Source: a virus. Taken from it: a stretch of DNA of 32,408 bases. The translations under genes were made by a program, and so were the position numbers. Shown here in pieces: positions 22,493 to 28,215 of this stretch. The DNA lies in IMG/VR virus record IMGVR_UViG_3300042466_000453, positions 1-32,408 of that record, one strand, 5' to 3'. A model generated the notes under the pieces. It saw only the letters and a list, made by a program, of their open reading frames with translations. It did no database searches and was not told the origin of the DNA. Position 1 is the stretch's first letter. Each line of letters begins with the position of its first letter.

Positions 22493-22603
22493 TTGAAAAA
22501 GTTATTAATTATTACTGCTCTGGTTGCTGTAACAGCAACTAGCTGTGTTGTGTACAATCCACAGCATCCACCAAAAAACTACAAATGTAGTATGGGAAAA
22601 TAA
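22493..22603 (+). CDS. Tiny lipoprotein, TTG start
   Basis: 36 residues: MKKLLIITALVAVTATSC followed by an 18-residue tail (VVYNPQHPPKNYKCSMGK). The TTG is read as Met. The context ACATTGAAAAAG parallels the GTG start of the 124-residue lipoprotein. The lipobox VTATSC predicts lipidation of Cys18 and a mature peptide of 19 residues. Very small phage lipoproteins can block receptors (as T5 Llp does), which is an analogy only. Confidence 0.6.
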   Translation: MKKLLIITALVAVTATSCVVYNPQHPPKNYKCSMGK

Positions 22604-22630
22604 ATTATTCATTTACTTAACCTCAATCAA

Positions 22631-22777
22631 ATGGAAGAAAGTAACGTATTAGATCCGGCACCAGATGAAATAAATCTAGAAACCGGTAAATGTATGTGGA
22701 AGCTTGATGGCTACCGTATATGGGCTGATTCATATCAGCAAGCCTTAGAGATACTTCCTTTTATTCAACAAGCCTAA
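22631..22777 (+). CDS. Small acidic protein
   Basis: 48 residues: MEESNVLDPAPDEINLETGKCMWKLDGYRIWADSYQQALEILPFIQQA. An acidic N-terminus is followed by a compact aromatic segment, WKLDGYRIWADSYQQALEIL. It lies between the tiny lipoprotein and another small gene, with short gaps typical of an operon. No family recognised. Confidence 0.55.
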   Translation: MEESNVLDPAPDEINLETGKCMWKLDGYRIWADSYQQALEILPFIQQA

Positions 22778-22788
22778 AACCTTTCTAT

Positions 22789-22962
22789 ATGAAAGCATTA
22801 CTGACTTGGGTCGGCCTAATCCCCCGAGCCCCCTTTGAAAACCAAAAGACGATCATAAAGATCGCAAAATCCACCTATCCTGAAGACCAACCAACCGAAC
22901 AAGATTGGATCAATGAATTCAGGGTCTCTATCATGTACGGTAAAATAGCTGTACACTTCTAA
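22789..22962 (+). CDS. Small protein of unknown function
   Basis: 57 residues: MKALLTWVGLIPRAPFENQKTIIKIAKSTYPEDQPTEQDWINEFRVSIMYGKIAVHF. No signal peptide cleavage site is evident. The end is predicted to be a helix plus strand. It starts 12 nt after the previous stop behind an 'aaaacctttctat' leader similar to other plus-strand starts. No family recognised. Confidence 0.5.
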   Translation: MKALLTWVGLIPRAPFENQKTIIKIAKSTYPEDQPTEQDWINEFRVSIMYGKIAVHF

Positions 22963-23000
22963 GGACTTGGACCTGTTGGCCTTTATACAACAGGCAGTTT

Positions 23001-23024
23001 ACGGTAATCTACAAACCGTCTTTT
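23001..23024 (+). terminator. Weak hairpin terminator
   Basis: ACGGT-n9-ACCGT followed by CTTTT, about 40 nt after the preceding stop. The stem is short, so confidence is limited. Confidence 0.4.
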
Positions 23025-23054
23025 ATCCTGTTACTAATTATTAAATCCATATTT

Positions 23055-23387
23055 ATGAACAATCAAACTAGATGGTCAGATCCATCAAGACTTGCAATTG
23101 TATCTGAAGAGATACAAAAATCTCCGGATAACCTCAGAAAAGCTTTTGAAAATATTGCCAACCGTATTGGCGGTATTAGTACACACGCTGTATCTCAAGC
23201 TTGGTATAGTTCATTAAGATCTAAATTTAGCCAGTTTCAGACTCAAAGTCCTAAAGTTATCATGTCTAATGTAAAAAACAATCCTCGGACAACAACTAAT
23301 GGACAACCTATTCATCAAACTGTTCTATCGTCTAAGTCTTACGATGGAATGAAAATAGTTACTGTAAGACAGTATTTTGCCTTATAG
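23055..23387 (+). CDS. Myb/SANT-like DNA-binding protein
   Basis: 110 residues. RWSDPSRLAIVSEEIQKSPDNLRKAFENIANRIGGISTHAVSQAWYSSLR (about 6-55) fits the Myb-like 'RW..e...L...i......l..af...A...ggrs..Avs.rWY' helix-turn-helix used by phage and bacterial regulators. The C-terminal half is basic and disordered (SNVKNNPRTTTNGQPIHQT), then SSKSYDGMKIVTVRQYFAL. DNA binding is inferred; the target is unknown. A structured ORF-free stretch follows. Confidence 0.6.
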   Translation: MNNQTRWSDPSRLAIVSEEIQKSPDNLRKAFENIANRIGGISTHAVSQAWYSSLRSKFSQFQTQSPKVIMSNVKNNPRTTTNGQPIHQTVLSSKSYDGMKIVTVRQYFAL

Positions 23388-23389
23388 TA

Positions 23390-23646
23390 TAAACTCGGTG
23401 AGGGTAGCAATAGCTATCATGGGCACGCTCTTGCCCGAACCAATTGGACTCAGGACACTGATCAACCATGAGCTGCTGCAGTTGATAACGACTGCCGTGA
23501 CGGAGGTTTTGAACGCAGAAGCTTACAGTGATTAACTTCACATAAGATAAGTGGAAGCCAGTAATTATATAATACTGAACCTGACAGCATAGCTGTATAG
23601 ACGTAGGAAACTCCAATCAAAACCGGTACGTGAAGCCGGTTTTTTC
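23390..23646 (+). ncRNA. Candidate structured non-coding RNA with terminator
   Basis: About 255 nt without an ORF on the plus strand. Helices seen: GGGCA/TGCCC (23421-23436), ATCAAC/GTTGAT (23461-23486), CCGT-g-ACGG (about 23495), CTTA-ca-GTGA/TCAC-a-TAAG (23522-23546) and CAGTA/TACTG (23559-23577). It ends in AAAACCGG/CCGGTTTTTT (23619-23646), a rho-independent terminator that lies before the next gene's ATG. A series of local hairpins plus its own terminator is what a stable small RNA looks like. No known class is recognised. Confidence 0.55.
23619..23646 (+). terminator. Rho-independent terminator of the candidate RNA
   Basis: AAAACCGG, a 9-nt loop, then CCGGTTTTTT. It stands upstream of the ATG at 23675, so it ends the preceding transcript. 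Confidence 0.75.
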
Positions 23647-23674
23647 TTTATCCAATCATCCTAAAAACCTTTTT

Positions 23675-24274
23675 ATGGTATTAGCAACCAAACAATTCAA
23701 TCATGAGATTGAAAACTTTCATCAAGCTATGGGTATCTCTGATGATACCCGTACCAAATGCAGAGAACGTGTTTTCTTCTCTACAATAAGTAATGTTCTT
23801 CATGTACAAGAACTTTTTGAAGACAAAAATGACGCACCAAAAGAAATGCTTACCGTTACAGGTGACCTTCAGCGTTGTCTGCGTATGATAACTGATCCTT
23901 TAGAGTATGAGTATACCTTAATGATCTTTAACAACGCTCAACGTATGGCTACAGAAACTATGGCTTATTACAAACACATGTTGGAAAGCCAGAACAACAG
24001 GGAAGACCGCGTTAAGATGAAGATCTTGGAACTTATGGAAGAAATCCGTGGTAGCAAAGATGACGATGATGATGAGGATGCAGATGAAGCTCCAGTAGAT
24101 AAACTGAACAAAAAGACTATGGTTAAACGTATCAAACTTATAAAAAACAGTCATTACAACTTTGATACTTATATGAATATGCTCTATAAATGGGCTAATG
24201 GTGAACCTAATAATAACGGTAAACCGGATATAGATGACTTCTTAAGAAATTTATTCTCAGGTAATGAGGATTAG
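23675..24274 (+). CDS. Helical phage protein with an acidic linker
   Basis: 199 residues from the ATG at 23675. A GTG at 23630 is in frame, but that would include the terminator. The N-terminal ~140 residues are helical (RDLQ/MITDPLEYEYTLMIFNNAQRMATETMAYYKHMLESQN). An acidic run, DDDDDEDADE, is near 130-142, followed by a basic helix (KKTMVKRIKLIKNSHYNFDTYMNMLYKWANG). The start has the 'aaaaacctttttATG' leader. No recognised domain; acidic-plus-basic design suggests a protein-interaction role. Confidence 0.6.
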   Translation: MVLATKQFNHEIENFHQAMGISDDTRTKCRERVFFSTISNVLHVQELFEDKNDAPKEMLTVTGDLQRCLRMITDPLEYEYTLMIFNNAQRMATETMAYYKHMLESQNNREDRVKMKILELMEEIRGSKDDDDDEDADEAPVDKLNKKTMVKRIKLIKNSHYNFDTYMNMLYKWANGEPNNNGKPDIDDFLRNLFSGNED

Positions 24275-24292
24275 TTTAGGGTTGGTAAGTAC

Positions 24293-24322
24293 GGGGATCT
24301 GGAAACAGGTCCCCTTTTTTTT
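24293..24322 (+). terminator. Rho-independent terminator
   Basis: GGGGAtCTG-GAAA-CAG-gTCCCC with a GNRA tetraloop, followed by eight T. It lies 18 nt after the stop at 24274. Confidence 0.9.
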
Positions 24323-24330
24323 AAGAATTA

Positions 24331-24370
24331 TTTGTAGAACTCAGAAAAGTTCTCTAATATTGTTCTACAA
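24331..24370 (+). promoter_or_regulatory. Promoter-like box TTGTAGAACTC...TTCTCTAA with inverted GTTCTACAA
   Basis: TTGTAGAACTC-n4-AA-n-TTCTCTAA (24332-24357) matches the box at 31206-31231 at every non-n position. An inverted copy, GTTCTACAA, follows at 24362-24370. It stands right after a terminator and 6 nt before the ATG at 24376, so it probably drives the HTH gene. It is one of several intergenic TTGTAGAAC copies. Confidence 0.6.
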
Positions 24371-24375
24371 TTTCT

Positions 24376-24663
24376 ATGTCATACAATAATCCCAGACTTA
24401 AGAATGGCTTTGGTCAATCTACAAGTACAGTGATGAGAGATCCTGCTGTTAACTTGAATGACAAAGCTATATATGCATATCTATGCACATTTGCTGATAG
24501 TCAATCTAACCAATTACAAGTCAGTGTATTTACTATGGCTGCAGAACTATCGGTTTCTAAACAAACTATCATAAGATCTTTGAAAAGATTGGAATCAAGT
24601 CATATCATCAAACGGGTATTTGTATCTCGTGATGAACCTAAGACTACTATCATACTAAAGTAA
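24376..24663 (+). CDS. Helix-turn-helix protein (HTH_36/replication-initiator-like)
   Basis: 95 residues. The pattern FGQSTSTVMRDPAVNLNDKAIYAYLCTFADSQSNQLQVSVFTMAAELSVSKQTIIRSLKRLESSHIIKRV (about 12-81) is a winged HTH of the type found at the N-terminus of phage replication initiators (DnaD-like) and in stand-alone regulators. There is no C-terminal replication domain, so a regulator is more likely. It has its own terminator-promoter boundary upstream. Confidence 0.75.
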   Translation: MSYNNPRLKNGFGQSTSTVMRDPAVNLNDKAIYAYLCTFADSQSNQLQVSVFTMAAELSVSKQTIIRSLKRLESSHIIKRVFVSRDEPKTTIILK

Positions 24664-24740
24664 TTAAACTTTTTTAACTGACTGTATCAACACCGAGTAA
24701 GTCAAATGGATTCGTCCAGCATTGGTCTGTTACAGTAGTT

Positions 24741-24915
24741 AAAAAACAAAGTCTGATCTCAGGAGCCTGTAAGTAGGTTTTCTGGGTAACCGCAAACGGA
24801 ACAGTAATTGAGTAATGACCGCAGCTAGAGAAAAGGATCCCGGTCCATGAAACGTTGCCACGCTTAGTAGCCTGTTCGATGAGCTCCAAAAGCAGTCCCT
24901 GAGATAGACTTTTTG
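24741..24915 (+). ncRNA. Candidate structured RNA closed by a 15-bp helix
   Basis: AAAGTCT-g-ATCTCAGG (24748-24763) pairs with CCTGAGAT-AGACTTT (24898-24912): 15 pairs with one bulged G, followed by TTTTGT. Inside, GGAGC (24762) can pair with GCTCC (24883), and there are CCG-caaa-CGG and GACCG/CGGTC hairpins. The 272-nt gap (24664-24935) has no plus-strand gene. On the minus strand a 92-codon frame is open (24674-24952), but its start lies inside the NADAR gene. The long helix favours an RNA. No family recognised. Confidence 0.5.
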
Positions 24916-24935
24916 TATTTATAAAAACTAATAAA

Positions 24936-25427
24936 ATGAAGATAACAGACAAATTTGTTTTTTTCTGGGATGGTCCTTACTCCCAATGGTTACAACGTCC
25001 TATGCAAATAGACGGTGTAATGTATTCATGCTGTGAACAATACATGATGGAACAGAAAGCTTTGCTCTTTAATGATAAAGATGCAGCTAAAGCTATTATG
25101 AAAACAACTTACCCTGATGAACAGAAAGCATTGGGTAGACAAGTTAAAAACTTTAACCGAGATGTATGGGATCAGCACTGTATGAATATAGTATTCAAGG
25201 CAAACTATGCTAAGTTTTCTCAGCATCCAGATCTTGAAAAAGAGTTACGTGTAACAGATAACAGAATCATAGTAGAAGCCTCCCCTACTGATAAAATATG
25301 GGGTATTGGTATGCACGAAACAGATCCTGATGTTGAAGATATTACTAAGTGGCGTGGACTTAATCTGTTAGGTCAAGCTATCATGAATGTTCGTGCTGTT
25401 TTAAGATACGAACTATACAACGCATAA
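24936..25427 (+). CDS. NADAR-family protein (YbiA-like)
   Basis: 163 residues with all hallmark motifs: FFWDGPYSQW (9-18), YSCCEQYMMEQKA (30-42), ALGRQV (65-70), KANYAKFSQHPDL, then VEASPTDKIWGIG (113-125) and WRGLNLLGQAIMNVR. NADAR enzymes act on ADP-ribose-linked substrates: YbiA cleaves N-glycosidic bonds of riboflavin intermediates, and others remove ADP-ribose from guanosine in DNA, countering DarT-type toxins. In a phage a counter-defence role is the natural inference. The gene is followed by a small co-transcribed gene. Confidence 0.9.
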   Translation: MKITDKFVFFWDGPYSQWLQRPMQIDGVMYSCCEQYMMEQKALLFNDKDAAKAIMKTTYPDEQKALGRQVKNFNRDVWDQHCMNIVFKANYAKFSQHPDLEKELRVTDNRIIVEASPTDKIWGIGMHETDPDVEDITKWRGLNLLGQAIMNVRAVLRYELYNA

Positions 25428-25428
25428 T

Positions 25429-25584
25429 ATGAAGCTGAAAATCAGTAATCATTTAGACTGTTATTATATACTACCCGGCTTACGGGTGGTATATGATAAC
25501 TTCTACGAAGGAGAGCTGTGCTTTCTTTCTATAGAAATATTCTGGCTCAAGTGGAGCCTAGACTTTATTCTGGTAGACAAATAA
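25429..25584 (+). CDS. Small aromatic protein
   Basis: 51 residues: MKLKISNHLDCYYILPGLRVVYDNFYEGELCFLSIEIFWLKWSLDFILVDK. It starts 1 nt after the NADAR stop, so it is likely co-translated. The second half (CFLSIEIFWLKWSLDFIL) is hydrophobic and aromatic but contains charges, so membrane association is possible rather than certain. No family recognised. It ends 6 nt before the tmRNA. Confidence 0.6.
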   Translation: MKLKISNHLDCYYILPGLRVVYDNFYEGELCFLSIEIFWLKWSLDFILVDK

Positions 25585-25590
25585 TACCAT

Positions 25591-26102
25591 GGGGGTGCCT
25601 GGATTTGACAGGTAGTTAAGTGGTACGTAAACATGCGGACCGTTGGTAGAAGTGGTCCTTAAACAAACTGCAAACAATTAAACGGCAAGACACAGTCTGA
25701 CCGTGTAGCAGAAGGTGAAGCTATCTTAGCTTCTATCTTCGGTGAAGTAGCAGTAGCTGCCTAACCTACGGGGGATCTATCCCTGGCAACAGAAAATAGT
25801 AAACCGTAAGGTAACTTAGTACTGACAGCTCTTTAGGAGTGATGGGTGTGAAACTAAGTTAAATGACTACATCGCCCCAGCCTTACATTGATAAATGGTA
25901 CAGAGTCCTATGATAGCACTTACGTTGCCGGATACTGATGGCGTGCTGACATTTATCAAAGTTCCTGAACTTAAATCAGGTGGTGGAGTCCGACCATATC
26001 GGTTCACCCCCTACGGTGCAGTAGAAATACAGTACTAAGCATGTGATACGTTTTACGTATTGACTTCTATTCTGGACAGGGGTTCGATTCCCCTCACCTC
26101 CA
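25591..26102 (+). ncRNA. ssrA: tmRNA (phage-encoded)
   Basis: The 5' end GGGGGTG..TGGATTTGACAGG and the 3' end GG-AGGGG-TTCGATT-CCCCT-CACCTCC-A form the alanine-tRNA-like domain. The third pair is G-U, the AlaRS identity element. Internal hallmarks are GTAAACATGCGG near the start and TAAGCATGTG near the end, both close to the Bacteroidota tmRNA pattern. CCA is not encoded. A frame without stops begins at GGC 25684, encodes GKTQSDRVAE...FGEVAVAA (26 residues) and ends at TAA 25762. The resume codon is inferred by analogy with AAAC-GGC in Bacteroidota. At ~512 nt it is long, with an extra AACTTAGT/ACTAAGTT stem at 25812-25860. A terminator follows. Confidence 0.92.
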
Positions 26103-26126
26103 CTTTTTCATATGGCAAGCAATCGT

Positions 26127-26154
26127 ACCCCTGGTGTTTCTACACTGGGGTTTT
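26127..26154 (+). terminator. Rho-independent terminator after the tmRNA
   Basis: ACCCC-tg-GTGT-ttct-ACAC-t-GGGGT followed by TTT, 25 nt after the tmRNA 3' end. Confidence 0.75.
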
Positions 26155-26170
26155 AACAATCTTATTTTTT

Positions 26171-26608
26171 ATGGAAGGAAAAATACTATTAAAAACACTT
26201 ACTGAAAAGTCAGTAATCTCTGCCGGCAAGAATGCAGGTTCTACTGTAGCAGAACTCATAATGCGGTCAAAGATCTCACTGATTTACATGTATTTTCATT
26301 ACGGTAATATAACTTTTACCAAGGCTGTTCTTGAACAGCTCAACATCAGAGAAGAAGATTATATACAGAAGCCAGGTAAAGATCCTGAAAAGTTTGACTA
26401 TTATCAGAACAGAAATCTGTATGTATCTACCAAGTCATTAATAAAAACCAAATCTGGTAATAATAAAGAACCTAATAAGGCAGGTATTCTAGCAGCTATG
26501 TCTACTAGATCAAAAGGTTATTTCAGATCTAAGTACAAAGCTCTTATAGAAAGAGAAAGAAAAACCTTTAGTAAAGGAGCTTTACAAAGAATAAACCAAG
26601 GTCACTAA
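26171..26608 (+). CDS. Conserved small basic protein
   Basis: 145 residues from the ATG at 26171. The frame extends upstream only through the tmRNA, so that part is not coding. Sequence features: a helical N-terminus (EGKILLKTLTEKSVISAGKNAGSTVAELIMRSKISLIYMYFHYGNITF), a middle DYIQKPGKDPEKFDYYQNRNLYV and a Lys/Arg-rich C-terminus (RSKGYFRSKYKALIERERKTFSKGALQRINQGH). No recognised domain. DNA or RNA binding is possible from charge. Confidence 0.6.
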   Translation: MEGKILLKTLTEKSVISAGKNAGSTVAELIMRSKISLIYMYFHYGNITFTKAVLEQLNIREEDYIQKPGKDPEKFDYYQNRNLYVSTKSLIKTKSGNNKEPNKAGILAAMSTRSKGYFRSKYKALIERERKTFSKGALQRINQGH

Positions 26609-26632
26609 TCACTTTTAAAACATCACAAGCTT

Positions 26633-26827
26633 ATGAACTTATGCCCTATTTGTAACCAGCCTTATGTGCCGGTAGATGTACATGGTCACGTACAGTGCAG
26701 TATTTGTAAAAGTAATATCCAACCATGCTGTCAGGGAGACACCTGTAACATGGATTATCTAGAAGACAAGGGACCTGCGTATGACTCTGCCGGGTTTCAT
26801 GAAACAGATAGAGATGGAACAAACTAA
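26633..26827 (+). CDS. Small zinc-ribbon protein
   Basis: 64 residues. MNLCPICNQPYVPVDVHGHVQCSICKSNIQPCCQGDTC has CPIC and CSIC as a four-Cys zinc ribbon, with further Cys after. The C-terminus is acidic. Its end overlaps the next gene by 14 nt. Such small Zn-ribbon proteins are common in Bacteroidota phages, without known roles. Confidence 0.7.
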   Translation: MNLCPICNQPYVPVDVHGHVQCSICKSNIQPCCQGDTCNMDYLEDKGPAYDSAGFHETDRDGTN

Positions 26828-27089
26828 CCAATTGTTTATATGCAGCTGTCATAGTACAGAACATCAAATGGTCATGTATAAATCAGATGGAACAGAATGG
26901 TTTCCACCAGAAGTGTATGTACACGTACACCTAGTAAGACGTTCTTTCTGGTACCGTCTCAAGTACGGTCTGAAATACATCTTTGGATATAAATCCAGAT
27001 ACGGTGCATGGGATGAGTTTATACTTGATAACTCTCACGTCAAAGATCTTGAACAAGTAATCCAACATCTAAAAGATGAAACAGTATAA
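26814..27089 (+). CDS. Conserved phage protein with CxC N-terminus
   Basis: 91 residues from the ATG at 26814: MEQTNQLFICSCHSTEHQMVMYKSD, then VYVHVHLVRRSFWYRLKYGLKYIFGYKSRYGAWDEFILDNSHVKDLEQVIQHL. Two in-frame ATGs upstream (26781, 26799) would add residues inside the Zn-ribbon gene. The ICSC.S.EHQ..YHVHL...FW.RLKYGLKYIFGYKSRYG.WDEFIL pattern is a widespread small phage protein type as I recall, with no function assigned. Confidence 0.65.
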   Translation: MEQTNQLFICSCHSTEHQMVMYKSDGTEWFPPEVYVHVHLVRRSFWYRLKYGLKYIFGYKSRYGAWDEFILDNSHVKDLEQVIQHLKDETV

Positions 27090-27660
27090 ACCACTTCCAA
27101 TTCCTAAAGACTCAGCCTGGGAAAGAAACAAATGGTTACGTTATGTACCCATATGGCTTAAACAGTTCTTACAAGGACTGCGTAACATCATTAGATGGAT
27201 GCCAACCATCTACAAAGACAGACACTGGGACCATAGTTTTATAACTGATATACTTCAGAAAAAGCTTGAGTTTACAAGAGAAGAATTAGTAAACGCAAAC
27301 AGATTTGTTGGCGTAGAAGCTGTTAACAAAGACATTACTCTAGCTCTAAACTTATTGGAACGTATTAAACACAGCTACTATGAACTTGAAATGTCTGAGT
27401 ACATCAAAAAGTCATACGACTTTGTACCGGCTGATGTTACTGGTGAGTATGTCACTATGGAATTAACCATCCTAGAAGACAATCTTGAAGACTATCTGGC
27501 TAAATATAAACGTACGGCCAAGAAACTTCGTAAGAAATACAAACTAAAAGTAGCAGATACAGAAAAACTAGCTTTTAGAGTATCTGATTACAACCAACAA
27601 AAGTGTGAGCGTATCTTTTGGAAGCTCATCCATTATAAACTAAACCACTGGTGGGACTAA
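27076..27660 (+). CDS. Conserved helical phage protein
   Basis: 194 residues. It starts KPLPIPKDSAWERNKWLRYVPIWLKQFLQGLRNIIRWMPTIYKDRHWDHSFITDILQKKLEF and ends with the basic helix YLAKYKRTAKKLRKKYKLKVADTEKLAFRVSDYNQQKCERIFWKLIHYKLNHWW. The 'Y..RHWDHSFITDIL..KLEF' portion matches a common phage protein (WWDYRF..ILLK.SLE type). It overlaps the preceding gene by 14 nt. Function unknown. Confidence 0.65.
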   Translation: MKQYKPLPIPKDSAWERNKWLRYVPIWLKQFLQGLRNIIRWMPTIYKDRHWDHSFITDILQKKLEFTREELVNANRFVGVEAVNKDITLALNLLERIKHSYYELEMSEYIKKSYDFVPADVTGEYVTMELTILEDNLEDYLAKYKRTAKKLRKKYKLKVADTEKLAFRVSDYNQQKCERIFWKLIHYKLNHWWD

Positions 27661-27669
27661 ATCAATCTT

Positions 27670-28215
27670 ATGACAGAAGAAAAATATGAAGAGATTAAGA
27701 AAGGATATCTTGACAATATCAAGAGATATATGCTTTCTGTAGGAGATCTATTTCCTCATGTCACCGTATTCGGTGCACATAAAGATGGTAATGATAAAGA
27801 TGCTATCATCCACATCCCCATACCTGACGAGTTTCTAAAGTCAGAAGACATGAAAGATACTTTCGTTGATGTTGTCTTACCTGGTATAGCTGACGGTATA
27901 CATGAAAAGTTTATACCTTATGGTGTGGGCTGGGCAACAGAAGCTTGGGTCAGAACATCACCTAAAAATGATAAACTTCCAGATAACTGGAAGGATCTCC
28001 CAATCAAAAGGGAAGTACTGTTTATCAACCTGGAGTTTGAACACAAGACAGAAGCAATTGTCTATGATATCAAACGGATGGGTAAACAAGTCAACGAAGA
28101 AGGTGACCTAATAGACCAAATTGATCTCATAGAAGATCAGACTATGTCAGGTGCTGATAATATAAGCGGAAGGTTTAGCGGATTACTAAGTAAGTTTGTT
28201 AAAGCTCATTCTTGA
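27670..28215 (+). CDS. Conserved phage protein of unknown function
   Basis: 181 residues: EEIKKGYLDNIKRYMLSVGDLFPHVTVFGAHKD, then KDAIIHIPIPDEFLKSEDMKDTFVDVVLPGI, and VGWATEAWVRTSPKNDKLPDNWKDLPIKREVLFINLEFEHKTEAIVYDIKR (about 94-144). It is alpha/beta with no catalytic motif. It converges on the integrase gene with a 17-nt tail-to-tail overlap and no terminator between them. Confidence 0.65.
   Translation: MTEEKYEEIKKGYLDNIKRYMLSVGDLFPHVTVFGAHKDGNDKDAIIHIPIPDEFLKSEDMKDTFVDVVLPGIADGIHEKFIPYGVGWATEAWVRTSPKNDKLPDNWKDLPIKREVLFINLEFEHKTEAIVYDIKRMGKQVNEEGDLIDQIDLIEDQTMSGADNISGRFSGLLSKFVKAHS

Noticed and set aside
23359-23616. 85-codon minus-strand frame across the candidate RNA
   Set aside because: It starts inside the RNA-like region and ends inside the Myb-like gene, with odd composition; the helices and terminator explain the region better.
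24674-24952. 92-codon minus-strand frame in the ORF-free gap
   Set aside because: Its N-terminus is antisense to the NADAR start, and the region is better explained by a 15-bp closing helix. Kept as an alternative, not annotated as CDS.
26060-26170. N-terminal extension of the 145-residue protein
   Set aside because: The extension runs through the tmRNA 3' end and its terminator.
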